The notes under the pieces: generated by a model | What the model was told of the DNA's origin: nothing | Database searches by the model: none | Seen by the model: only the letters and a program-made list of their open reading frames with translations | Made by a program: the position numbers and the translations under genes | NCBI GenBank assembly: GCA_021806845.1 | Contig: JAKAPV010000094.1 | Location: forward strand, 1-9,907 | Direction: 5' to 3' | Source of the DNA: Bacillota bacterium | Lineage (GTDB): Bacteria; Bacillota; Sulfobacillia; JAJZYS01; JAJYTV01 | DNA: 9,907 nucleotides | Part shown: one piece after another, positions 1 through 7,652 of the stretch | Numbering within the stretch: position 1 is the stretch's first letter | Layout: each line of letters begins with the position of its first letter

Positions 1-3000
1 GAAGGTGGCCGTCCCAGAGACACCCTGCACCGACGCGCTGACCTGAAGCGCACCGGCCCCACCGCTCGCCATGATCTGTACACTGGCGATCCCGTTCTGC
101 CCGGTCAGCACCGTATCTGTCTGTCCGCTGGCGCCGGCGAAGGTGACGCTCGGGCCGCTCGCGGGTGCCGTGAAGACCACCGATGCGCCGGGGACCAGGT
201 TCCCCCCCTGGTCCAGCACCGTCACCTCAAGATCCTGCGAGAACCACTTGCCCAGCACCTGGATCTGCCCGTCGCCGCCCGTGGCCGTCAAAGATGACGC
301 CTGTCCCGCGGTGTTCGTGAGGCTGAAAGCGGCGTTGTTCGCGCCCTGGGCGGACGCCGTGACCTGGTAGGACCCTGCGATGCCGTTCGCCGTGAGGACG
401 GGCGACGTCGCCTGTCCGTTGCTGTCCGTCTGCACCGTGGCACTGGCCGAACCGCCTTGGAAGGTCGCGCCCGCACCGCTCCGGGGCGCCTCAAATGTCA
501 CGGCGACGCCGGCCCCGACCGGACTCCCGCTTGCGTCGTTCACTGTCACGACGAGGGGATTGCCGAACGTGCTGCCGACTTGGGTGCTCTGCTGGTCTCC
601 CGAGGTCACGACGACCGTCGCCGGGATGCCGGCGGGGTTCTGCCCGACCGCGAAGCTTTGGCTGAAGGTCGCACCATCGATCGTCACGCTAAAGGGATAG
701 CTCTGGTTCACCTGGACGCTCGGCACAACGAAGTCGCAGCCCGAGAGGTTCCCCTGAGAGTCGGTCGTGCAGGTGCCGGAAAGCGTCAGCGCTTGGTTGT
801 TCAGGCTCGCGGCGGTGACGGTGGCGCTCGCCGGCAAGCCGCTGCCGCCGACAGTTGCGAGTGCTCCCGGATAGTTCTGGCCGGTAAAGGTGAGCTGGTA
901 CGCGTAGACCGGCACCAGCAGTCCGCCGATGAACTGGCCCTGCGTCTCGTCGGTGGCTCCGACGAGGAGCGTGCCGCCGCTGTAGCCCCCGGGAAGACTC
1001 AGGCTGAAGCTCGCGGTACCGTCCTGACCGGTCGGGGCTGACGTCGGTGAAGCGATCCAGGAATATCCTAAGGCGGAACTGAACAGGCTGAGCGCCACCG
1101 TGTCCCCGCTGACCGGTGCTCCGCTGCCGCTAAGGAGTGTGACAGCGGCCGCCGCCTGCGGGCCTTGGCCGGAGAGCGTGTCGAAGGTGACCGGGTCCGG
1201 TGTCGCGGTGAGCGTCGAGCCAGCGAGCTGCGCGGGTAGGACGACGGGCGAGATCTGGTAATCCTGGGTCATTGCCGTGCCTGGATCGCCGGATGTCGTC
1301 ACCTGAAGCTGGTATGTGCTGCCTGTGATCGGCGGGTTGGCAACCCCAGTGATCGTCACGGTCACCGAGGCGGAAGCCGGGATGACCGTACCGCTGCCGC
1401 CAAGGTAGACCGTCGCGCTGTTGCCCTGAAAGGCGCTCACGCTCTGTACCGCCACGGACGAGCCGCCGGCCGTTACGGAATAGTCGGACTGCGAGGATGG
1501 GAAGGTCGTGCCGAGGGGCGCCGCGAGGATGATGTCGACGCCAAGCGGGTTTGCGCTGGTGATCGAGCCGACGCTACTCGTCGTGAAGGTCACCGTATAG
1601 GTGACGCCCGTTGCGCCTTGCAGTGCGGACGAGAGCTGCACGGCCGGGCTTTGGACCGTGGTGCCGACCACGTGGATGAACACCTGCAGGGTCGCCGTCT
1701 GCTGCGTTTGGGTATCCGTGACCTCGACAGTCGGCGCTACCAGATCACCCGCGTCTCCGACGTCTGGAGTGCCGCTGATCAGGCCCGAGGAACTGAGGCT
1801 GAGTCCGTTGGGGAACTGGGTCGTGCCTGTCACGGACCAGCTGTAGCTCCCAGAGCCGCCGCTCGCCTGCAACTGCAGGGAGTACGGAGTGTTCGTCGTC
1901 GCGGTCGGCAGGGTCGCGGATGTGGTGATCGCGACCGGCACCAGGTTGACCGCGATCGGAGTCGAGAAGGTGTCGTTCGTGTCGTTCGCAGCATCGGCCT
2001 CCGTGAGAGAGCCGGTGGAGTTCGTCTTAAAGATGAAGTAGTAGGATCCCGCAGCCGTGGACGCCGGCAGGGTCACCGACTGGTTCTGCGTATAGCTCGC
2101 CCCAGCGGCCAGGGGGTTCATGCCGCTGAAGGTGCCGAGCGGTGTCGCGCCGCCCCCAAGGCTGGACGTGCTCGATAGGTAGACAGCGTCGGTCCACGAG
2201 CCGCTGGTGGATCCTGACCCGACGTTCGTTACCGTCCAGGAGACGGACAGCGACTGGCCAGGGTTCGCCGACGAGGGACCGCTCGCCGCGGTCAGCGAAA
2301 GGTCCGGCAGACTACCTGCGCCGGACGTGATCGTGTAGCCGGCGCTCGCCGGCGTCGTGTCCGACGAAGTGGAGACCGAGAGACTGTACGGGCCGGCGGC
2401 GGGGTTGGTGACGTTGTAGACAGCGACCGCCACGGGGGTCGACGCGGCGATGTTCTGACTCGCCGGCAAAGCAAGGGCGAGGCTTGAGGAGCTGCCGCTC
2501 CCTTGCTGCGTGACGGAGGCGGGCGTCTGCCCGTTCACCGCCCAGTCTGACGTCCCGGTGGGGAAGGTCTGGCCCTGCGGCAGGCCGATCGTGATCGTCC
2601 CCGTACCGCCCGTGAGCGCCCCCGACCCGCTCGTCGCAAAGGCGATCGTGTACTCCGCGGTCGCCCCTGCCGTCGTCGGGTTCGGCGCCACCGAGAGCCC
2701 GTTCACGGAGGTCGACGAGGAACCTGACGAGCCAATCGTGTAGCCGGCGCTCGCCGGCGTCGTGTCCGACGAGGTGGAGACCGAGAGACTGTACGGGCCG
2801 GCGGCGGGGTTGGTGACGTTGTAGACAGCGACCGCCACCGGCGTCGAGGCGGCGATGTTCAGGCTCGCGGGCAAGGTGAGGACAAGGCTGGCTGAGCTGC
2901 CGCTCCCCTCTGGCGTCACCGAGGCGGGCGCCTGCCCATTCACATTCCAGTCCGACGTCCCGGTGGGGAAACTCTGGCCCTGCGGCAGACCGATCGTGAT

Positions 3001-4515
3001 CGTCCCCGTGCCGCCCGACAGTGCTCCCGATGCACTTGTTGCAAAAGCGATCATGTACTGGGCGGTTGCACCCGCCGTCGTCGAGGTCGGCATCACCGAA
3101 AGCCCGCTCACCGAACCCGACGCCGAAAGGATGCTGTAGCCCATGCCGGACGGCAGGACATCCGATGAGGTGGTGACCATCAGGATGTACACGCCTGCAG
3201 CCGGGTTGGTGACGTTGGAAACGACGATGTTCACGGGACTCGACGCGGCGATGTTCGACGGGACCGTGAGGACGAGACTTGCGGTACTGCCGCTGCCCTC
3301 GGGAGTGACGGAGACGGGCGCCTGCCCGTTTACTGTCCAGTCTTGGGTCGACGTCGGGAAGACCTCGCCGCTTGGCAGGCCGAGCGTGATCGTGCCCACG
3401 CCGCCCGTGAGCGCGCCCGACGCGCTGGTCGTGAAGGCGATCGTGTACTGGGCGGCCGCAGCGGCTGTGGCCGGGTTTGGCGTCACGTTCACGCTGGAGA
3501 CTGCGGTGCCGATCGGGGCGACTGCGGCGGCGAGACCGGACCGTGCCGTGGGCATCGACGCCGTCGCCTGCCAGGGGCCGTTGGTGGATGGGTTGTACGT
3601 CTCGACCGTCGCGAGTGCAGTCCCGCTGCCGTTGGCGCCGCCGATCGCGTAGATGAGCCCGGTGTCCCCCACGGCTGCCGCGAGTCCCGTGCGCGCCGTC
3701 GTCATGGATGCCGTCGCCTGCCAGGGGCCGCTGGTGACCGGGTCGTAGGATTCCACCGCCGCGAGCGCCGTCCCGCTGTCCGTTCCTCCGAGCGCATAGA
3801 TCAGGTTTTTTGCAGGGTCGTAGACCGCCGCGAGCCCGCTGCGCGCGCTGGTCATCGACGCGACCTGCGACCAGCTGCCATTCGCGGGGTTGTACTCCTC
3901 GACGGTGTTCACTGGCCCGCTGCCGCCAGTGCCTCCGAGCGCGTAAATCAGGTTGTTTGCAGGGTCGTAGACCGCCGCAAGCCCGCTGCGCGGGGTCGGC
4001 ATCGCTGGGACGGGCGACCAGCTGTCGGTCGCGGGGTTGTATGCTTCCACGGTGCCTAGCGGCCCGCTGCCGCCCGTACCCCCGAGTGCGTAGATCAGGT
4101 TGTTTGCAGGGTCGTAGACCGCCGCAAGCCCGCTGCGCGCGGTCGGCATCGCTGCGACGGGCGACCAGCTGTCGGTCGCGGGGCTGTATGCTTCCACGGT
4201 GCTTAGCGCCCCGCTGCCGCCCGTACCCCCGAGCGCGTAGATCAGCCCGTTTTGCGTATCGTAGGCGGCCGCAAGGCCGCTGCGTGCGGTGGGCATCGCT
4301 GCGACTGGCGGGCACCCCGGCTGCGTCGACCAGCAGTTCTCAGCCGCGCTGTACGCCTCTACAGTCCCGAGCGCGCCATTTGCGTTCGTCCCGCCGATGG
4401 CGTAGATGCTGTCCGTCGGCCCGGCAGGACCCGCCTGGACGAGCCTGGGGAAGCCGGGAACGACGAGCAGAGCGGAAGATATGATGGCCAAGAGGACCCG
4501 CCTGGCTCTATGCAC
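1..4515 (-). CDS. Secreted Kelch / Ig-like multidomain surface protein (C-terminus beyond left edge)
   Basis: The minus-strand frame is open for 1505 codons from a GTG at 4515 to the window edge, with no stop, so it is 3'-partial. The GTG was chosen because AAGGTGG (4524-4530) lies 8 nt upstream and the first residues form a signal peptide (basic MHRARR, then a hydrophobic stretch, then Ala/Gly). A GTG at 4527 is in frame but overlaps the ribosome binding site. Approximate domains: signal peptide 1-30; six Kelch blades of ~49 residues at 35-330, each with an IYA(L/I)GG core, TVEAY, a conserved Trp and (A/T)RSGLAA; three copies of an unnamed beta domain at 331-462, 462-598 and 598-733; CARDB at 736-856; a putative-Ig (He_PIG-like) domain at 859-952; a fourth divergent copy of the unnamed domain at 954-1091; Ig-like segments at 1094-1292; two Big_1-like domains from 1291 on. 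Kelch propellers and Ig-like stalks are typical of adhesion or scaffold proteins outside the cell. The ligand cannot be told, and no cell-wall anchor is visible because the C-terminus is missing. Confidence 0.93.
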   Translation of the reverse strand, partial: MHRARRVLLAIISSALLVVPGFPRLVQAGPAGPTDSIYAIGGTNANGALGTVEAYSAAENCWSTQPGCPPVAAMPTARSGLAAAYDTQNGLIYALGGTGGSGALSTVEAYSPATDSWSPVAAMPTARSGLAAVYDPANNLIYALGGTGGSGPLGTVEAYNPATDSWSPVPAMPTPRSGLAAVYDPANNLIYALGGTGGSGPVNTVEEYNPANGSWSQVASMTSARSGLAAVYDPAKNLIYALGGTDSGTALAAVESYDPVTSGPWQATASMTTARTGLAAAVGDTGLIYAIGGANGSGTALATVETYNPSTNGPWQATASMPTARSGLAAAVAPIGTAVSSVNVTPNPATAAAAAQYTIAFTTSASGALTGGVGTITLGLPSGEVFPTSTQDWTVNGQAPVSVTPEGSGSTASLVLTVPSNIAASSPVNIVVSNVTNPAAGVYILMVTTSSDVLPSGMGYSILSASGSVSGLSVMPTSTTAGATAQYMIAFATSASGALSGGTGTITIGLPQGQSFPTGTSDWNVNGQAPASVTPEGSGSSASLVLTLPASLNIAASTPVAVAVYNVTNPAAGPYSLSVSTSSDTTPASAGYTIGSSGSSSTSVNGLSVAPNPTTAGATAEYTIAFATSGSGALTGGTGTITIGLPQGQTFPTGTSDWAVNGQTPASVTQQGSGSSSSLALALPASQNIAASTPVAVAVYNVTNPAAGPYSLSVSTSSDTTPASAGYTITSGAGSLPDLSLTAASGPSSANPGQSLSVSWTVTNVGSGSTSGSWTDAVYLSSTSSLGGGATPLGTFSGMNPLAAGASYTQNQSVTLPASTAAGSYYFIFKTNSTGSLTEADAANDTNDTFSTPIAVNLVPVAITTSATLPTATTNTPYSLQLQASGGSGSYSWSVTGTTQFPNGLSLSSSGLISGTPDVGDAGDLVAPTVEVTDTQTQQTATLQVFIHVVGTTVQSPAVQLSSALQGATGVTYTVTFTTSSVGSITSANPLGVDIILAAPLGTTFPSSQSDYSVTAGGSSVAVQSVSAFQGNSATVYLGGSGTVIPASASVTVTITGVANPPITGSTYQLQVTTSGDPGTAMTQDYQISPVVLPAQLAGSTLTATPDPVTFDTLSGQGPQAAAAVTLLSGSGAPVSGDTVALSLFSSALGYSWIASPTSAPTGQDGTASFSLSLPGGYSGGTLLVGATDETQGQFIGGLLVPVYAYQLTFTGQNYPGALATVGGSGLPASATVTAASLNNQALTLSGTCTTDSQGNLSGCDFVVPSVQVNQSYPFSVTIDGATFSQSFAVGQNPAGIPATVVVTSGDQQSTQVGSTFGNPLVVTVNDASGSPVGAGVAVTFEAPRSGAGATFQGGSASATVQTDSNGQATSPVLTANGIAGSYQVTASAQGANNAAFSLTNTAGQASSLTATGGDGQIQVLGKWFSQDLEVTVLDQGGNLVPGASVVFTAPASGPSVTFAGASGQTDTVLTGQNGIASVQIMASGGAGALQVSASVQGVSGTATF
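2331..2433 (-). repeat. Near-identical 103-bp tract, copy A (third beta domain)
   Basis: This tract matches 2736-2838 at 102 of 103 positions (the one difference is at 2368). It encodes the C-terminal part of the third unnamed beta domain, around NVTNPAAG and TSSDTTP. Sequence on the left-to-right side of the tract drops abruptly to a much lower identity with the equivalent part of the neighbouring copy. Confidence 0.9.
2736..2838 (-). repeat. Near-identical 103-bp tract, copy B (second beta domain)
   Basis: This is the partner of 2331-2433, exactly 405 bp away and in the same reading frame. It encodes the C-terminal part of the second unnamed beta domain. Confidence 0.9.
3517..4413 (-). repeat. 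Six tandem Kelch-repeat units (147-bp period)
   Basis: Within the Kelch/Ig gene, the motif GTCGTAGACC (plus-strand reading) recurs at 3817, 3964 and 4111, and a degenerate copy is at 4258, giving an exact 147-bp (49-codon) period. The units 3964-4110 and 4111-4257 differ at only six of the first 135 positions, while the outer units are clearly more diverged. Six units make a closed six-bladed propeller, a common Kelch count. Blade 1 carries an insertion with a Cys pair (residues 61 and 68) absent from the others. Confidence 0.9.
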
Positions 4516-4523
4516 GCTGCAAT

Positions 4524-4530
4524 CCACCTT
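4524..4530 (-). promoter_or_regulatory. Ribosome binding site of the Kelch/Ig gene
   Basis: AAGGTGG on the minus strand sits 8 nt before the GTG at 4515. It decides the start, since the reading frame stays open upstream to a TGA near 4624. Confidence 0.75.
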
Positions 4531-4655
4531 TACGGAACCTAACTGGGCGGTGATGTTTACAGTTGACGAGCGGTCCTGCGGTGACACGGCTTCGGCGACG
4601 AAGACCGGAAATAGCGCAACAACTCAGCCGTTGGTGGGGCGCGGCCAGCGCGCCG

Positions 4656-4669
4656 ATGTCCGAAGACAT
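4656..4669 (-). promoter_or_regulatory. Small TTCG-capped hairpin in the Kelch/Ig gene leader
   Basis: On the minus strand, ATGTC and GACAT form a 5-bp stem closed by C-TTCG-G, the very stable UUCG tetraloop type. It lies about 140 bases before the GTG start. A role in the leader RNA is possible but unproven, and such short stems also occur by chance. Confidence 0.25.
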
Positions 4670-4710
4670 GCAGTCCGCTTCAATCGTACGTGGCCCAAGG
4701 GCATGAAAGG

Positions 4711-4740
4711 ATCAGGGGGGGCCACCGTGCCCCCCCTGAT
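4711..4740. terminator. GC-rich hairpin downstream of the SLH gene (copy 1 of a shared element)
   Basis: The arms ATCAGGGGGGG (4711-4721) and CCCCCCCTGAT (4730-4740) are perfectly complementary (11 bp, plus one further C-G pair) around a short loop. The hairpin lies 97 bp after the stop of the SLH gene. On the plus strand it is followed by ATTTCCG, a weak T-run. On the minus strand, the direction of the genes, the next bases are CCTTTCATG, with no clear T-run. It is probably a terminator or a 3' stabilising structure. Its resemblance to 7653-7682 shows it is a repeated element. Confidence 0.6.
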
Positions 4741-4837
4741 ATTTCCGCTCATCCGTCGGGAGTCTCGAGCCATCTGCACACCGCTGCCCCGTCGGGAGAT
4801 GCGCTGCCGCCGACCCGACCTTGGTCGAGGAAATACG

Positions 4838-6997
4838 TCAGGGAGAGGGGCTTGTGGTCAGGAAGAGGTTCTGCAGTCGCCAGATCAGAACCGCCACCTG
4901 GGCGCGGACGAGGATCACCTGGGGTCGGAAGCTGCCGTCGCTGTAGCCCGCGATCAGACCGGCCTTGAGGGCCGTGGCCGCGTAGATCTGAAGGGCGGGG
5001 GCGATGCTGCTCGCATCCGTGACGTGTGCCAGCACCGCCTGGGCGGCGTCTGGGGAGAGCACGCTGAGCTTGCCGGTCGCCGCCAACATCTTGACCATCA
5101 CCGTGGCGGCGTCCAGCCGGTCGACGTACTGCGTCGGGTGGAAGGCGTAGCCTCCGCCTGGCACCTGGTAGTAATCCATGTACGGGGCGAGCGCCTCCAC
5201 GGCCGCGTAGGCCACGCTCGACTGAGGTACGTCGGCAAATGCGATCGGCTGGGACGGCGCGGGCGGGGTAAACGTGCGCTGCATCAAAAGGGCGAACTGC
5301 GCACGCGTGATCTCGCCGCCCGGATCGAACGTATCCGGCCCGGTGCCCTTGATGATCCCCTGAGCTGCCAGGGCATCGATCGCCTGTGCCGCGTAGCTGT
5401 AGCCCGTGAGGTCGCTGAAGCCTGGCGCGCTGCCCGAGGAACCGGAGCCGCTCGAGCCGCCCTGACCGGCGCCTGCATAGCTGAACCGGTCGGCGGAGCT
5501 CACGGCGCTGGTACCCGCCGGGGTGGTCACGGTGACGTCGACCGTCCCGCTGCCCTGGGGGGTGACGGCGGTGATCTCCGTGTCGGAGACCACGGTGAAG
5601 CTTTGCGCCGCGATGGGACCGTAGCCGGAGTCGCCGAGGGCCGCAGAGCCCTGGAAGTCCACCGCGGTCGCTCCGGTGAAGCCCCTACCGCTGATCGTCA
5701 GCGTGGTGGCGCCGGCCGCAGGGCCGCTTGAGGGGATCACGCCGGTCACCACGGGCGGGCAGGTGCCCGTCGCGGCGTAGAGCGCAGGGGACGCGCCGTC
5801 GTTGTTCACGTAGAGCAGGTCGAAGCCGCCGGGGATCGGCGCCAGGGCGGGGAGCTGCAGAGGGTTGTTCTGGGCCGATCCCACCGCCACCGGGTTCCAC
5901 TGGCCACCGGCATAGGTGGCCACGTACACTGTGTCGCCGGTATAGAAGTTGCTGGTCGGGTTGTTGTTGTAGGCGACGGCGACGCCGCAGAAACCGATGG
6001 CCGCTGCGGGGTCATCCTGACCTGAGGAGGTATTGACCCCACTGCCGCTCGTGGGGCCCAACTGGGCCGATGACCAGCTCCCGCCGGCGTCCGTCGCGGC
6101 GTAAGCGGTAGACGAGTTGCCGCCGGCGTACAGGGCTACGGCGTGCACGCTGCCGCCGCCCACGCTTCCCGCGGCCAACTGCATGTGGCCATAGAAGTCG
6201 GTGGGCGCGGCGAAGATGCTCTGAGATTGGCCGGAACTGACGTCGTTCATGAACTGCAAGCTGCCACCGTTGTAGTCCCAGGCCAGGCTGACCGTTTGGC
6301 CATCGGAAGTTATGGCGGGAGCAGTGCTGTTGCCCTGAGCGGCACTTATGTTTTGGATACTCCACGAGGGGCTGCCACCGCTGCTCTGGGACAGGGAGGA
6401 CAGGGCGATGGAGGCCATGTACACCTGGCCGGCGCCGGGTGTGTTGCAGGGAGCACCGTCTTGGAACGACACGTACAGGTTGCTACCGGCGATGGCTGCG
6501 GACGGGTTTTCGGTCTCGGTGCCCAAGCCGCACAAGGCGCCGCTGGTGTTGGCCGGGACGACGGGCACCTGGACCCAAGGCCCGGAGGGGTTGCCCGACG
6601 GGTTATAGGCCAGGTCGAGGCTGCCGCTGCTGCCGTCGAGGTAGGGGACGTAGACCACGCCATTCTGGACGGCAATGGATCCCAAAGGGGTGGTGGCACC
6701 GCTGTGCTCGAGGCCCTGGATGCCGAGGCCGTAATTGCGCCACGTGCCGCCGGCGTCGGTGGCCAGCCAGGGGTTCGCGCTGGAGTCCACGTAGACCCAG
6801 TACTCCTTGCCGCCGTCCACGATCAGGTTGCTGGCCCAGATGAGCGAGGCACCCCCCTCCAGGGTGAGGACGGGCTGCGGCTGCGACCACGAGAGTCCCC
6901 CAGCGGCCAGGGTGTCAACCGGGGTGAAAACGGCGGCACCGGTGAAGGTGAGCAGGCCGAGAAGGCCTGCCGTCAGGAGGCTTCGAAATCGGCGCAT
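4838..6997 (-). CDS. SLH-domain surface protein with propeller-like and IPT/TIG domains
   Basis: The protein is exported and anchored to the cell wall. The ATG at 6997 is preferred over the ATG at 7003 because AAGGAG (7006-7011) lies 8 nt before the former and only 2 nt before the latter; it gives 719 residues starting MRRFRSLL. Approximate domains: signal peptide 1-33 (basic start, LLTAGLLGLLTF core, then Ala/Gly); a region at 38-410 rich in Asp/Gly/Trp repeats such as ATDAGG(T/S)W, seen twice, like BNR/sialidase-type beta-propellers; IPT/TIG at 414-509 (IPSSGPAAG, TISGRGFTG, VTVTTPAGTS); a Gly/Ser linker at 510-526; SLH1 527-575, SLH2 585-638 and SLH3 648-709, with ITRAQ, VDRLD and LVRAQ at the signature position. 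Three SLH domains are the usual number for binding secondary cell-wall polymers. No catalytic residues could be assigned, so an enzymatic role for the propeller is open. Four Cys (156, 184, 337, 413) may form disulfides outside the cell. The gene ends with TGA at 4838. Confidence 0.95.
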   Translation of the reverse strand: MRRFRSLLTAGLLGLLTFTGAAVFTPVDTLAAGGLSWSQPQPVLTLEGGASLIWASNLIVDGGKEYWVYVDSSANPWLATDAGGTWRNYGLGIQGLEHSGATTPLGSIAVQNGVVYVPYLDGSSGSLDLAYNPSGNPSGPWVQVPVVPANTSGALCGLGTETENPSAAIAGSNLYVSFQDGAPCNTPGAGQVYMASIALSSLSQSSGGSPSWSIQNISAAQGNSTAPAITSDGQTVSLAWDYNGGSLQFMNDVSSGQSQSIFAAPTDFYGHMQLAAGSVGGGSVHAVALYAGGNSSTAYAATDAGGSWSSAQLGPTSGSGVNTSSGQDDPAAAIGFCGVAVAYNNNPTSNFYTGDTVYVATYAGGQWNPVAVGSAQNNPLQLPALAPIPGGFDLLYVNNDGASPALYAATGTCPPVVTGVIPSSGPAAGATTLTISGRGFTGATAVDFQGSAALGDSGYGPIAAQSFTVVSDTEITAVTPQGSGTVDVTVTTPAGTSAVSSADRFSYAGAGQGGSSGSGSSGSAPGFSDLTGYSYAAQAIDALAAQGIIKGTGPDTFDPGGEITRAQFALLMQRTFTPPAPSQPIAFADVPQSSVAYAAVEALAPYMDYYQVPGGGYAFHPTQYVDRLDAATVMVKMLAATGKLSVLSPDAAQAVLAHVTDASSIAPALQIYAATALKAGLIAGYSDGSFRPQVILVRAQVAVLIWRLQNLFLTTSPSP

Positions 6998-7005
6998 GGT
7001 CATCG

Positions 7006-7011
7006 CTCCTT
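7006..7011 (-). promoter_or_regulatory. Ribosome binding site of the SLH gene
   Basis: AAGGAG on the minus strand is followed by CGATGACCATG. The second ATG (6997) has the normal 8-nt spacing, while the first (7003) is 2 nt away. This makes 6997 the likely start and explains the pair of in-frame ATGs. Confidence 0.75.
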
Positions 7012-7049
7012 GCGTTCACTTGCGCTGCGGGTCGGGTCCATGGCCACGC

Positions 7050-7491
7050 CTACGGATTGACGGTCACTGCACCCGACGGTGCGGGGATGGCACCGACTCC
7101 CTGGACCGTCAGACAGTCCCCAAAGGACATGGACTTGCCTGCGGCCGACATGGTCCATGTAGGGGCGGGCCGGTGCTCCGGTCGATGCAGGCGCTGCCCT
7201 TGATCGTCTCGCTGGCGCCACCCGCCCCGAGTGACAGGGGGCACCGTAGTGGAAAGGTCGTATGCGTTCCCCGTCCTTCCCGCACGGGCGCAGGAACCGA
7301 CGTAACGAGAAGTTGCTAAGATTCCCCCGCACGCCGCCCCCCTCGAGGCGCATTTCGGCAGAGGGCGAGGGTGCGGTCGGTGCCGCAGCGGATCCCGCAG
7401 CTCGCTGCCCAGATCTGGCACCTCAGCGGCCCGAGCGCGAGGTCACGACCAAAGCCGCCATGAGTGCGACAGGAGCCTGTCTAGGGCACAT
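7050..7491 (-). pseudogene. Possible decayed gene for a small secreted protein
   Basis: A perfect-looking ribosome binding site (GAGGAGG, 7498-7504) lies 6 nt before the ATG at 7491. The frame reads MCPRQAPVALMAALVVTSRS, a basic-then-hydrophobic start like a short signal peptide, but stops at a TGA (7423-7425) after 22 codons. Further on, protein-like stretches appear in different frames: GASETIKGSACID around 7160-7215, then, in another frame, TMSAAGKSMSFGDCLTVQG and SGAVTVNP ending at a TAG (7050-7052), 46 bp before the SLH gene's first ATG. This fits a gene broken by a stop and frameshifts, or sequencing indels. Alternatively the first 22 codons are a genuine leader peptide and the rest is noncoding. 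I recognise no family. Confidence 0.3.
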
Positions 7492-7497
7492 CTCATT

Positions 7498-7504
7498 CCT
7501 CCTC
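7498..7504 (-). promoter_or_regulatory. Strong ribosome binding site before a 22-codon reading frame
   Basis: GAGGAGG on the minus strand, 6 nt before the ATG at 7491, is the closest match to the ideal site in the window. Yet the frame it serves is only 22 codons long, which is the main reason to suspect a broken gene or a leader peptide here. Confidence 0.5.
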
Positions 7505-7652
7505 GAAACGTTCTGGCAATCGACCTGCGGGGTTGCGCGAGGGTGCCTGGATCACCCGGATATCGGATCCGTTGGGAGCGCGTGCTCTCTGGCTGCCTGC
7601 ACGCGCTTGCACGGGCCAGCTTGCATGGTAGGTGCACGCAGGCCACGAAGAC

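Larger units (their letters stand above)
2321..3520 (-). repeat. Three tandem copies of an unnamed ~135-residue beta domain
   Basis: Inside the Kelch/Ig gene, three consecutive segments share one pattern: YTIAFxTSxSGAL, GTITxGLP, FPT, DWxVNGQ, GSGSxxSL, NVTNPAAG, and TSSD near the end before Y(T/S)I. Copies 2 and 3 are offset by 405 bp (135 codons) and copies 1 and 2 by about 396 bp. A fourth, more divergent copy lies at about 1245-1655. The composition (Thr/Ser/Gly/Val, alternating hydrophobics, almost no Cys) suggests an extracellular beta-sandwich stalk module. I do not recognise a named family for it. Confidence 0.85.
4516..4837. other. Intergenic region between SLH gene and Kelch/Ig gene
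   Basis: These 322 bases hold no supported gene. They contain a GC-rich hairpin (4711-4740), a direct repeat CCGTCGGGAG at 4753-4762 and 4789-4798, and, in the leader of the Kelch/Ig gene, a small hairpin ATGTC-TTCG-GACAT (minus strand, 4656-4669). The spacing suggests that the Kelch/Ig gene has its own promoter rather than being tightly coupled to the SLH gene. I could not pick a convincing -35/-10 pair. Confidence 0.6.

Noticed and set aside
2312..4315. A 667-codon minus-strand open frame overlapping the Kelch/Ig gene
   Set aside because: Its translation is Arg/Gly/His-rich and low in hydrophobic residues, and repeats in step with the real gene. It is a frame-shifted shadow of the Kelch and beta-domain repeats, whose true frame gives recognisable domains.
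4540..4625. Possible promoter boxes before the Kelch/Ig gene (TTGCGC or TGTAAACAT)
   Set aside because: No -35 and -10 pair with correct spacing could be found, and single matches of this quality occur by chance.
4406..5731. A 441-codon plus-strand open frame opposite the SLH gene
   Set aside because: It runs antisense to clear SLH and TIG coding sequence, with a composition typical of high-GC shadow frames and no ribosome binding site or domain.
6143..7060. A 305-codon plus-strand open frame opposite the start of the SLH gene
   Set aside because: It is antisense to the signal peptide and propeller region, with Gly/Ala/Val-rich shadow composition and no family resemblance.
7540..7640. Short repeats of GCTTGCA and a 5-bp inverted repeat GGGTG/CACCC
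   Set aside because: They are too short and too common in GC-rich sequence to support an operator or attachment site.
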